From: Melanocharis versteri
Taxonomy: Eukaryota > Chordata > Aves > Passeriformes > Melanocharitidae
Length of the DNA: 64,000 nucleotides
Assembly (NCBI GenBank): GCA_013397845.1
Contig: VZTG01009298.1
Coordinates: forward strand, 62,001-126,000
Direction: 5' to 3'
This document shows, one piece after another, positions 12,501 through 25,000 of the stretch; the first letter of the stretch is position 1, and each line of letters begins with the position of its first letter. The notes below the pieces were generated by a model. It was given only the letters and a program-made list of their open reading frames with translations. It ran no database searches and was not told the DNA's origin. The position numbers and the translations under genes are program-made.

Positions 12501-15500
12501 AGGCTGGAGTTCTGTCTTGCTCTTTGTGATAAAAATGCTGTCCTGGTCCTCTCTGGCAGAGGGAAGTCTAACACTTCAGGACATTTTCCCTTTTTGTTCA
12601 AATACATTTTTCACTTGCCAGTTTCCCCAGAATAGGAAAACAAAGTGGTACCCTAATACAGTTTAGAGATCAATGACTGCACAGGCAAAACAGGACTCCG
12701 TGGAATAAAATCAGAAGGGGAAAGCATACCCTGCTTGCACCACAAACTCATTGTGTGGAGCATTTCAAAAGGGTTTTGGACACTGATGCCAGTAAGGAAG
12801 AAACCATCACCCACATGGTCTTACAAGATGGGGAAGGGCTGGAAGGTGCAGCAGGGCTGGCAGATGAGCCAGTGGTAATGCCAGCAGGCTGAGCAGCCCC
12901 AGCCAGCTGGGCAGCCTGAGCCTGGGGGCCTATTCATGTTTTGGCTGTGGCAGAGTGCCAGGCTCGCTCCCTGCATGTGCATTTACAAGGCACCAGTGCC
13001 CAGTTTATTTGGATGCAAGGGGATGATTTTTGAGCACTGCACCCAAACTGGCATGCAGATAGAGAGCTTTATAAAAGCAGCAAGCCTTAAGGCGAGCTCT
13101 TCTGTGTGTGGGAGCTGTTGGTGTAGGAATGTGCTAGCTGTCTGCTGCTCACTCACTCATATTAAGTATTTTAAACAGAAAATGCAGACAAGAGGGACTG
13201 GATGCCAAATGCCTTGCTGGATAAAAGATGTAAAGATAGAGTTAAAAGTGAGGTTGTATATCAGTCATTGAAAGGTTAAAATCATGCCGAAATTGGCTAT
13301 GCAGTTCCTGGAACTTCTGAATACAGATTATATTGGCGAGACGACCTGTCATGTTAAGAACATGCAATTAAAGTTTTTTTGTCTTCAAGTAATGAGGGTG
13401 AAAACATGATAAATATGGTAGGTCTGGATTGAAAAATTACCGTCACCCAGCCCTGCCCTGCCAAGTTGTGAGAAGAAAGTCCCACTCATATGGTTAACAC
13501 ATGGGTTTATGCAGTGAAGGGACCTGTTAGATACCCTGAAATTTATTTCTTAGTCTTTGTAGAGCCACTCTGTGCTCCTTGGAGGGAACGAATGGATGAG
13601 TGTGAGTGCTGATAAACTTTCCTGCTCCTGGAGTCCCTTCATAGTGCAAGTGCCTTGGGACAGAGTACTTGCCCTGGGTTAGGAAGTTCGGTGACTTGTG
13701 CCTCCCTGTTTTCTGGTCTAGCTTTGTGTTGTCTAATAGCAGAGACATCCTCTGCTCTGCAGCTGTCATAACACTTGCAAACCACCCACTCTTCACAGGA
13801 GCAATTACATGTAACCCAACCCTTTGCCATGTGTGCAAACTGATCTCTCCCACTGCCCTAACTCAGGCTCCAGAATCCCTTTGTTTTGCAGCGCTGTCAC
13901 CTCTATAGCAATTGCAGCAGACCAGCTTCATTATTTTCCAATTTGTGCTCTGGGCTCTGAGACCTCAGACCTGCTGGCCTTCTCCCAGTGGGTTTCCACT
14001 TAGGCAGCTCAGACAGGGTGCTTTTTGCTGGACATTCCCTCCCCTGCCTCTTTTGGAGTAGCTTACAGGCTGATTTACCTTTCTCCTAATTGTGTCAAGT
14101 TATTTGCAGCCATAACTTTCGCTTCTGATTTAATTGTCTCCTCTCTACCACATAGCAGAAATTTGCCATAGAGTTGACCTAATTTGTGCTGATTTATTTT
14201 AACACTTGTTGCAGTTTATTATGGCTTGCCTTTCCATTCCTGCACTGCCACATCCCCTACTGTGTTCTGTGCCAGTTTGAATGGGGATCATAGGGAAGAG
14301 CCCTGACAAAAGAGGACCCCTCTCTCTCCTATGAAACTCAGTTAGTTTTGTATTGTTCCCTGTGCTTTTAAATCAGGAAAATTGCTAAGGTAGGCAGGCC
14401 TTTGGGGCTGCAGTTGTTGCCACTGTCAGATTTACTTTCTCATCCAGTGTTTGATTTGAGCTGAGATGCTCTGATTGGAATCTCGATTTTGGTTGCTCTG
14501 AAGTTTGACATTTGTACGCACTCCAAAATTAACTCCCCTCCCGGAAAAAAAAAAAAGTCCAAACACAACTATTAACAGATTTCTTTCTAGACAAGATATA
14601 TACTCAATATTTTTGATTGACCAAAACAGCTTTTCTGTTTCTCTGGAAAATTCAATTTTAGCTCAAACCAAAAGACAGTCTATACTGGTTATTTAATTCC
14701 TTGATATCACAGATAGTTAGTTAATAATTATGGCTGATAAGTTTTATTTGTCCAACTTCGTACAGCTTCTGCAAAAAGTCTTTGGAAAACTACTGGAGTT
14801 GGAAATGCTCCAGAGACCACACGTGATAGAAGTGGTCCTCTTGTGACTCACTGCTTGGGCAGTTCAGAGCCTTTCTCATGTCCAGGCAGGACCTGAATCA
14901 CTGGCTTTGCTTTGGGAAACTGAACTTGGTTACCTACAGCGGTGTCTTTGCTGTGTGCCTCTCTTGTGTTTGCACCACAGCCAGGTCTCTCTGACTTTGC
15001 TGGAGGTGGACACTGAGTGAGACCTTTCAACCTATTTGACTTCTAATGAGCTTTTCCAGGAGAGCACCAGTGCCACAGAGTTTGGTGGTGACCTGGGTTA
15101 ACCTCCCTCAGCAAAAGGACAGCATTAATTTAATTTTTATGCATTCATGGTGTTTCTAATAAACACAACTGGCAATTAGGCAAAAGGTAGTGAAAAGGTA
15201 CTTAAGATTTCTTTCCTGTTTCTCTGGCCAAAAGTGTTAGCTAGCTCTAATGAAAGTGTTCCCCAGGGAGATGTGTTTTGCAGTTAAAAGTAGGATTCAT
15301 AGGCCAATCCTTGAAATCTAAACTTGGGCATCTAAGTAGAGATAGCCTAAAGATAAGACCAGCTTGGAGTAGGAATCCTCAGAAACATAATTCTGCAGTC
15401 AAAAATACTTTTTGGATAAATCAGTCATCTATGGGGCTGCTGACAGAGTGTCACAAAAATACGGCACAGATGCAAGCTAACCCTCTCCTGTCCGTTCTGT

Positions 15501-15779
15501 AGAGAGACACCCAGGACAATGCTGTTGTGTGCATGGAGGGAAAGAGGCTGAAGGGCTGGTGAATTCACTCTGTGCCATGCACAGACAACTGCTGGGTGCC
15601 AGTTTGAGACTGGTTTCACCAGTGTGGGACACTGCTTGCTTGTGAGATGGGTGAGGGGCCAGTGGTTGTCTAAAGCCAGAATCAGAAAACACTGATAACT
15701 TGGTTGTGCCATGAAATCACCAGACCAAGAGGTCATTGGTAGGGAGGAAAATGGCATTGAAATAAAGAACTGTGACTGT
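12501..15779. other. Non-coding sequence, no gene seen
   Basis: No gene is supported. The 13.5-13.9 kb stretch has mutually overlapping frames of 63-108 codons on both strands that read as composition effects. A short A tract occurs at about 14545-14557, and 15084-15110 faintly resembles MIR core wording but is too short to call. Confidence 0.55.
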
Positions 15780-16080
15780 TGTACTGTCCTCCCCATAGCA
15801 GCTGGCCGTTGGGTCACATTCAAGCCAAAATTTCTGTCGGACACGTGAAAGAGCTGCCTCCGGGCGGGTCTCTGGGTGTGCAATGGTTGGAGTGTCCCGC
15901 TCCCTGCAGGGCTGTGTGCGCCGGGCACATCCTGCGTTGCAGAGCCGGGGAGCTGCCTTCGATTTGGCTTCTAAAAAGCGAAAAGGTGGCAATCCAGCCA
16001 TTCTTCTGGCCAATAGATGGTGCTCTCCAGCTGATTTTCTGTCTTGAGTTGGAGTTTGGCAACAGTTTCAAGCAAGCCCC
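15780..16080. promoter_or_regulatory. CpG-enriched candidate regulatory block with CTCF-like site
   Basis: CpG is locally more frequent than in the flanks (for example CTCCGGGCGGG and GTGCGCCGGGC), though the block falls well short of a classical CpG island. TGGCCAATAGATGGTGCT (16007-16024) is a close match to the CTCF core TGGCCASYAGRKGGCRS with about two deviations, and it also contains CCAAT. An E-box CACGTG is at 15842-15847. Several overlapping frames of 83-167 codons cross the block on both strands; none resembles a known protein. The block may be an insulator or distal element; this is inferred from motifs only. Confidence 0.35.
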
Positions 16081-16336
16081 TTCTTATTGTTAACTCCAGT
16101 AAATCTTTTCTGGACTGGGTTGAACTTCCCAATTATGAAACTCAGAGCAGGCTTTTGGAAACTCTTCAGAACAGGCCTGATTGACTAGGCAGATTTTTTT
16201 CCATTTGCAATTAAGATTTTATATAAACTTAAACAATGGTGGAACAACAAAACCCATCGTGCTGCATGTACAGTGTGCTGCTGGCAGCCTGACAGCTTAT
16301 GACTCCTAAATTATACAGTGATGACCCAGTGCCAAA

Positions 16337-16395
16337 TAGGAACAGAGCATGTTCATAAACATGCTATCAGCTAGGAACACAGCATGCTTTTAAAC
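16337..16395. repeat. Imperfect 35-bp-offset direct repeat with p53-family-like element
   Basis: TAGGAACAGAGCATG at 16337 recurs as TAGGAACACAGCATG at 16372, with similarity continuing about 9 bp further. Between them GCATGTT / AACATGC (16347-16353 and 16358-16364) form a perfect 7-bp stem with a 4-nt loop. The same bases make a p53-family-like element: GAGCATGTTC, a 2-bp spacer, then AAACATGCTA, fitting RRRCWWGYYY at 19 of 20 positions. Function is not shown. Confidence 0.5.
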
Positions 16396-19300
16396 TCCCT
16401 CAAGCCTTGAATAATCGCATTGTGACAAGCTAATACAACCAGGTGCTGGGTAGATCAGAGCAGGATAGCTCCTTCCTGGCACTTGGGACCCTTGTGTTGG
16501 AGACAGAGTTTCACAGCTGATTTAAGCTACCTGGCAGCTGTGCTGTGGGTGAACAGGGTGCTGTTGTGCACCCCTCTGCTGCCGAGTGGGTGTTGGCTGT
16601 TATGCAACTGCTTCTCTGTTTTACCTTCTCTTATTAAGTTTTCTTTGACAGTATTTTGTTTAACACAAACACAGTTGTTGAGAGCTGTGTGTCTCTTGCT
16701 CTTGATCCTGGCTGTGTCATCCCATCTCCTTATTTCTGCCAACTCTGTTGTTTGTTGGGTCCATCTGTGACCTGATTCAGCTCCATAATGTTGGTGAAAA
16801 TTATCAGTGGAGAGTGTCAGCAAGACCCCTTCACTCTTTCAGCAACAATGAGCCCAGGAATCAGTTTAGTTTGCTGAGGGAACTGCTGTCAGAACCTTCA
16901 GGAATGAGATTCACACTGAGGTTGACAGAAGAATTCCGCCTGACATGGATACCATAGGAGCAGTCCCTGGGTTCCAGTTTTGCACGTGGCTGTGTGACAC
17001 AGCCCAGGTGTAGGTTTTGTGCCTCCTTGGTGTTAAGCATACCAATATGTGCTTCAAACAGCTACCTGTTGTCTGTGTATGTCACCCTTAGGAAAGTAAT
17101 ATTTTAAAGGACTCACAGCTGCTTATGGGAAGGCAGTATATCACAAGGGAGAGATGCATTGCATCAAAGACAATGCTCTGCAAATGCTACATCTGAGATT
17201 AACTTCCCAGCTATCTCTTGATTTGCTTATAATCAAGGGCATGTGAATTGCAACTTCCTTCCTTTGCTCTTCCTTGTCAAAGGGACCTGTTTAATGCAAA
17301 CCTATGAAGTACGACAAGACATTTCTTTATGCATTGCTGGTGGTTTATGTGGGCAGCATTCACTTGAGTCGCTGTTGGAGGTGTGGAGCATATTCTCCTG
17401 TGTTAGCTCAAGAGAAAGTATCCAATGTGCTCAATCTGGCAGGAGTTTCGTATTAACTCCCCTTCCCCCAAAAGTGTTATCACAACCATCTAATGCATTT
17501 TTATGGATATAAAATCTTCCCCTGATTACTGAACTGAAAGGAACACGACAGCAATTTGTTCCGGTTAATAACCAGGAGGCTTAACTTGAAATAAGTTGGA
17601 ATGAAAGCAAGATTAAACCAGATGCAGAGAGAACAGAGTTGCAAATTATTGAAGAAGTGCTTGAGGTTTCTTGTGCTGATTTTTCTTAAAAACTAATGTA
17701 GGTTGAGAGTGCTCTTCAAATCCATGATGTTTTCTTCTTCCACTGTGAAAACACAGTTATGCACTGCTGAGAACAGGGAAAAGCCTTGCTTTGAACAGCA
17801 TGTGTGGGAGCACATGGAGATGGTTGGATTGCACCGTTATATTTCTGGAATGGGCTTTTCAGTGGCTTTATAAACCAGATAAGCACACACTGCTGCTTTC
17901 CCCCCCCACCCCTTAACTTAAGAGTCGATAAGGAAATAGTCAATATGGAATAGTCAGTCTTGGGTTTTGCAACACTCTTTCTGGTTCTTGTAGCCTGTGT
18001 TAAATTATGAACTCAGTTGAGGCACATAGATTTATACCATAGTTTCCATATATCTGCAAAAGTAATAGATCACAAGGAAGTCTGATTGTTATTCTTGATT
18101 TTTTTTTCTCCAGGATGTTATCTACTTGTTTTCATGGCCAGAACATTTGCATCCACCTGATTACTTGGTGATGTCCTAGAAATAATTTGAATTATTCAAG
18201 GACCAAGAATATGAGTTTATTGAGGTGAAGAGGGAAAATTTTCTACACTGTCAAGCCTTGCTTGTGTTATGGTTTCCATGTCAGGGAGCATCATTAACAT
18301 GTCCTGGAAGAATCTAGAGCACAGATCCTTGCTAATGGCAGAGCCTGCTGTTGGTGCAATTGCACATTAGGGTTTCCAGTAACTGCAGCTGTGCATTGGT
18401 CTGAGGCACGAGGCTGGTCACTACCTAGAATCAAGAGAGTCTGGTGAGGCTCAGATCATCTGTTCAGAGGCAGATGTTAACAGCACTGTGTAGGTCCAGA
18501 AGCCAGAGGGTGTTGACAGCTGACTTGGGGTTGCATCTAACGGCAGAATTTTTCTAAAGTGTTGGATTGATTCCAGAAGGGGAACCCCAGCTCTGGTTGT
18601 CTTAGCAACACATGCAACCAGTGCTTAGCTCTGTGTATATTTGCTGTTACCTTACAAGTTCACTGGTGCTGCTGTTCTGTGTCAGAAAGTTTAATACATC
18701 CCAGAGCACCCCATCAGTGTCTGGGTACTGGAGGCTGTGTGTCCACTTTGCAGTGTTTATTTCTGTGAAGCTGAGTGGGTGGTAGCCATAAGAAAGAGGC
18801 TTCACTGAAATCAGGGTGGTTTTATGTTTTTCGGACATACTTCTTTCTCATGTCTAATTCAATAGTCTAAAAGCTCCTCTCACTGGAATATATTTGGGAG
18901 GCATGGGGCCACATCCATCTTCTCATGAACCTCAGTCTTGACAGAAATTCACATGATGGCTGACACAGACTGGCCAAGAAGGCTAGAGAGCTCTGTCTTC
19001 CAGAAAGCTGTATGTAAGCAATAGCAGCAGATAATTTAAAACCAGCAATTTTATTTTCTGCCACTGCATCTCCATTGAGGATAATGTAGCTACTTGTCTT
19101 GCCAGCCCAACCACAATTTGTCCTGGTGGGATCTAGCCAGCATAGAGCATTCCTGGACTCCATGGACTCTGCTAGCTGAGATCCTGTCTCAACTAACAAG
19201 ATTTTATTGCTACCAACAGATTCAGATATTTTGTTTAATCATCAATTTTTTTTGCTAGACAGGTGGGAATGGCCAGGATTACTTGGCTGCTATAGATCTT

Positions 19301-22020
19301 CCATTTGCCAATTATTTGGATGAATTATAGATATTAGTAGGCCTGCTTTCTTCCAGCTCATGAAACCATTTAGCATTGCATTACTCTCCAGTTCACATCA
19401 AATATATAATAATCTGACCATCTCTATTTGTCAAGAACTAAACTTTTACTGAAACATAAACCAACCACAACTTATTCACCATTAGCAGTACAGGCTATTG
19501 TATTTATTGAACAGGAGGAACATAAATCTAGGTGGAGAAGCTTTAAGAGCTATGGGAAAAGTGATTTTACAGTAAGGCCACCTTCTACTGTACATTTGAA
19601 GTGGTAGCTCAAGAAATAGGTACCAAACAAAACGAATTCACTGTCCCTCAGATCCTGAGAAGTCCCAGCTGCTCCAGGCAAGGCCATGAGTAGAAGTGTG
19701 ATCCTTTCACTCATGTAGTGGCTGTTTCTGCTGCTCCCTGTGCAGCATGGTGTGGATGGAAAGACAGAGAGGGTGGGAAGTGAAAGAGACATGGCATTTA
19801 TCTGTGGGCATTCTGTATGGTGGGGGAGACATTTTCTGCAGTGTGTGTGTAATGGCTGTTGAACGATGCATGCTGTGAAAGCGGTTTTCAGAAAGCTTCA
19901 TGGATTACAGATTCCGCAGTGGTCCTGAAGATTTGTTTCCTGAAATTATATTTCCCCCACTTTGTCCATCCACTCTTTGGGAAAGAAACCAAAAGATTTC
20001 TAATATTGCTAGGAAGTTGCCCATGCGCATAGGAAATTAAATTTGTTAGTGGGATTTGCCTGTTGTGATTAGAATGGCCTCATTTGAAGAGGTGTGGTAA
20101 TTCTGCGTGGCTCATTTGATGAAATTGTTATTCTCTTTTCCTTTGGTCTGCCTCAGCTGGGGCACTCTGAGCATCTAAACAACCGAGCACATTCATTTGG
20201 TAGTCTTTGCTGCAGTTGTGTTTCAGAGTTGTTCGGAAATCATTTTGCATGAGTTTGTATTTAAGGTAGAGTTGAGAGCACAAATAAAACGGCATGCAGT
20301 TGAGAGCAGACTGGGATGAGAGCTGTGTCCAGGGAAAGGTCTCTGATACTGACATCTGTGACACAAGCAGAGACTATCAAGTGTCCTGAACTGTCGAGGG
20401 AGTCTGTGCTCTCCTTCAGTACAGTGGCTCAGATTAGTGCTAGACACAGAAACCACCAGGGAAGTATAAAGAAATAGTCAGTCATATATCCTAGCTATAC
20501 CTTAGAGAGGGCATTTAAGTAGGGAAGGATAAGGGAAGGTGCAGCTCAGAGTGCCTCTATTTCAAGGAAATTAAGAGACAGCTGGGAGGTTAGTGTGGTC
20601 TGTTGGAGAAAAGGGGATATGAGGAACTGAGTAGATGCAGGGAATATTTTGATGTGTAATGCTTCTTCTTGATTCCCTGCATGCTTCCCTCCTCTTCCTC
20701 GGGGTCAATTCTACTGGCATTGTTTTCCAACAGAAAATCTAACGTTCAAGAAAACTACATTCTCCAACCGTAGGATACTGAATAGGTACCACAGTGGCTC
20801 GGCTGCCTCTGCAACTTAACCCGAAAAACAGAGTCAGAGTTTACTGTATCGCTGCAAATTTTTTGCCTCAAGCTCAACTTTTCTCTTTCTTTTCTAAAAG
20901 GGGAACAGGTCATTGTTCAGGAGGCAGAAATTTAGTCACCAGCCTTGTCTTTTTACATTCAGTCCAGAATCCATGGAAAGCATTGCCTGACCTAGCTCCA
21001 TGGTGGCTGAGAAAATACAGAGGCTTTTTTTAAATATGGAATGTGATGTCTCATATGTTTCAAACCGCAATTTTTCTGGTACAACAGAAATGCTCCGTGG
21101 GGACAAGTAAGCTGTGTAATTTTTAAGTAAGATTAATCAACGTCCTTTGCTCCTACTCACTGAGCCATTCTTCACCTTCAGAAACACCATGCGGTTGCAA
21201 TCTGCTCCTCGATTCATCCTATGGCTGGTTCATGACAAGTCTCCAAACCTGTAGTACATCATTAGCTCTGGCAGCGTGTGGGTAAACATCCTCTGAGAAA
21301 CTAAAGCTTGGGGCTGAAGGAAATGCCCTGTGTTTTTGTTGCTGGGGGAACCAGAGAGCTGTTTAATCTTCCATTTCCTACATGGAGAAGTGGTCAGCTA
21401 TGACCCAATGTTACTGTCATCTGGAAGATTTGAGACTTTTGTTAAGTCTGGTGTCTAAACTGGAAGTGAAAGGGATACTATGCAAACTGGATCTTCTTTG
21501 GCTTTAGCGAGAGCAGAATTAGGACAGCTGAACTGGAGATCCTAGATCAGAGGATGCCAGATGGGAATGTAGCTCTGCAACTGCCTTCATGGTATCTACA
21601 GTCTGACCTCTGGGGGAGGACCTTGGCTGATACGTACGAGGTGTCTGTGAGCACAAAACAGTATCAGAAAGGCTGGGCAGGCCTGGCTGAAATGTTGCCA
21701 GTGTTGGTAGAATGGTGGCTTCTGTTTCGATCACTTGGAGACGTATCCTGCGTGGTTTAACTTTACAATGTGGTGTTGTCATGGCTGAGCTGCATGTGAT
21801 GTTCAGAAAAAAGATACGGTTTTGAGTGAGAGAGCAAGACACACTTTAGACCTAGGTTTATCAGATCAGTGCCTGTTTCTATTGCCACATGTTTGCAGCT
21901 GCCTGGCACGGAGTAACCACTCAAGACTTACTAGAGGCTGCAGAGGTCAGAAGCTGTTGGGAAGGCTCTGAGCTGCCCAGGGCGGTGGGGTGGGAGCCAG
22001 GCATGCACGCGCTCACGCAC
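16396..22020. other. Non-coding sequence, no gene seen
   Basis: I see no gene, RNA gene or clear repeat. A run of C with one A lies at 17901-17913. The area around 17520-17600 has a distinctive string GTTCCGGTTAATAACC that could be part of a conserved element. Open frames are at most about 110 codons, scattered over both strands and without motifs. Confidence 0.55.
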
Positions 22021-22038
22021 ACATGCTGGCCAGCATGC
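22021..22038. repeat. 16-bp perfect palindrome
   Basis: CATGCTGGCCAGCATG (22022-22037) is its own reverse complement. It sits just after a largely alternating purine-pyrimidine stretch of CG/CA steps (about 22000-22021). It could be a dimeric factor site or chance. Confidence 0.6.
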
Positions 22039-25000
22039 GCCAGAGGCTCCCAAAGGGCTGCGCAAAAAATAACTTGAAAAAGGAAACGGTGTTGTTGAGA
22101 ATATTTTCAGAATGCAAAATAAAATCTGATCCAAGAAAAGGTATTGCTTTGGAAAGAAGCCAGAAAGCAAATACAGCCATGACCTGCAATGACCACAGCT
22201 TCTCTCTTCTGATCCTGCCTGCCTTCTGGCCTTCTCAGGGAGTGCAGTACTGATTAAAGAGAAGGCCAGCAGCTTCTCTTCTTATTTATCCCTATGGTGA
22301 AAAGATCAGACAGTCAGGATACTGGGACTGAGCAGTGTCTTGGCTTGGTGAATAAAAAGCCTGGCAAAAAAATCCCACCCTGCACTTACAAGCTTCCTTT
22401 TGTAGGGAGGGAGGAGGAATGCTGCAGAAAAATGTGCTCACTGAACAAGAGCAAGACATGTAGGATCTGTCTCTTCTCCAAGTACAAATTCACTGTACTC
22501 GTTCAAAGATATGGTTATTTTAGTAAGAAAGAGCCATTTTTATTAAATTATATCAAAGAAGTTATCTTTAAGATTCACAAAAAAAGGGAAGTGTTATGGG
22601 ATTCATTCAGGATTTTTTTCCAAGGAGTAAACCAGTCTGTAAATATTATGTAAGCAACTTCAGTCTGCTCATGCTACTGGAGTCAAAGCAATGATGTGTC
22701 CTTGTAAAGAGACTGACTGATTCTTTGTGGTCAATGGGGTTCTCCTTCTTGATTGAACAAGGCTTAGACAAAATCTTAGCTCTTTTAATTAAGAGTAGAG
22801 GGGAAAAAAGGCAAGATAAGAAACACCTCATTGGAAACAATCAACTTGGTGGAAAACTACAACACTCAGTCTCAGCCCCTTGAACTGCTTGAAGAGACTC
22901 CATCTGAAGTAATAAGCAGTGTTCTTTCTGGAGCGGCTGTATTCCTAGTATGATAGTGCATGTTCTGTCTGTCTGAGCCACTCCTCCTCTACTGCTCTTC
23001 TGAAGGGTGGCCTTCACTGGAGAACATCCAACTTCCATGAAAGATAATACACCTTGGCCTTCAGTTGTGCCCAGTAGTGGGTGCTCCATCTTCCAAGGCT
23101 TTTAGACTTGACTCTCCAGTGAGCCATCATTGGAAGAGGTGAGAGGTGACTTTGCAGAAAACCTGGACTTAGGCTTGCATATCTCAGCTTTGTCTGGCTT
23201 TTGCACCTCCAGACAGATCTCAGGAGCAGGACAGGGCTATACCTAGTGGTCAGAGAGGGACTTGTAGTTAGGAAGGCTGGTGGAAGTACTTCCAGTGAGT
23301 ATACAAAACAGTTGTTTTGATAACACACCTTTAAAAAATAATCTCAACATGAGCAGTTTTGTCTTGATGGCAGCACAGGTGGGTCAGGCAGCGTGTTTTG
23401 TTATCTGTGTTCTGGGAATTAATGACTTCAGAGCCCTGACAAACAGCACACACATAATTTTATTGGAACTAATTAACCACTAATGCAGCAGTGTGTTCAA
23501 AATTATGTATTCCTCTCATTGAGCTCAAAGAGCTGCCCTTGTTTCACATCTGTGTCTGATTATGCCTCTTGAACTCTAAGGCAGCTGTCTTACAGGTTCA
23601 TTTTCTGTAGGAACTCAGGAAATTACTCAGGAAAGCCACTGACACTACCTACCACTTACTGCCAGATCTCTTTCACTCCTCATGTGAAGAAGCCTATTAC
23701 CGGGAACTGCTGGCACGCAGCGTGGTCCATGGCAGCCTAGCAATTAGAGTGGAATTTATAAAGAATGATTGCAAGAGCCTCTAAATGTTACCAATTGATG
23801 CGTATTCTTTTGGCATATGGAACAGTCCCCAAAGACCCTGGCCCTTCCCTCCCACCGACAAATAATAAGGGATTCTACAAATCACATTGAGATCACAATG
23901 GGATTGATTAGGTGTAAGGGAGATAATATATGAAGGAGGATGTAAAGTGATACTTACTTGCAGATCATTAGTACAGCGAGGGACTTGATTGTTGTAATAT
24001 TGACTCAAAATGTTGGCATTGGCTTTTCTGCATGAAGCAGCCTTCTAAATACTGCAAAAAAGGACTGCTTCTCTTTTTATTCCATTTTAATATAGAAAAA
24101 GATAAGTGACTTGGAACAGCTGAAACCTGAAACTCATTCATTGTCTGGTTATTTTCCTGATAAAAATGGATTGAAGGACAAAAAGTGATTTCTTAAGTGC
24201 TTTCCAACAAATATACAGTAATTTCTTCCAAAGGGCATGTAGCCCACCAGAGTTGACTTGAATGAGAATTTAGGGCTTCTGATGGTGTTCGTTAACTCAT
24301 CCCTTTAATTCTCAATGTAATGCCTTGGGCTATGATTTCATCTGATCTCAATGCTAAGCAAGAGTCAATCATGCCAAAACTTGTATAGGAAGCAGACAAG
24401 AATGGGTGTTTCATGAAATGTGTTGGTTTATTGAGATATTTTATTCATTAAATCAGCATCTCAGCAAAGTTCTACAGTCACTGTGCTACTGAAGTTGCTT
24501 GGTGATGGTTTAAACACCAAAGTCTTGTTTTTCTGGTAAAAGGAAAATTTTTTTTAAAGCATACCATTGTTTGTTTGTACATCCTTGCCAAATAATCTTT
24601 GGTAACTTTTCTCATGTGTTTTCTTCTTGATTTTGGCACTCTGTAGCTATGACAATGCTCTGTGATTCGGAAGAGAAACAGCGCTCTGGCAGTGTAACCC
24701 TCCAGGCTGAGAACATGTCTGGAGACATGTCATTTCATACTACAGTGTGTGATGTTTAGCTGCAGAGATTCCTATGTGTGTCAGAATAGGGTCTGCTCTT
24801 CTGGCTCATTCTACCTCTTTGACTTTCATTCCCTTTTGGCACATTGCAGTGCATATCTGTGTTAAAATTGCTGGAGACTTGGGCTGGAAAAAGGTGAGTT
24901 AGGGCTGTGCCCTCAGGGGCAGCAGAGGAAAGCTGATATTTGCATGCCTGGCTTTGCAAATTGTCCTTAGCATGACCAGAACTGGAGAGAGATGTCAGGG

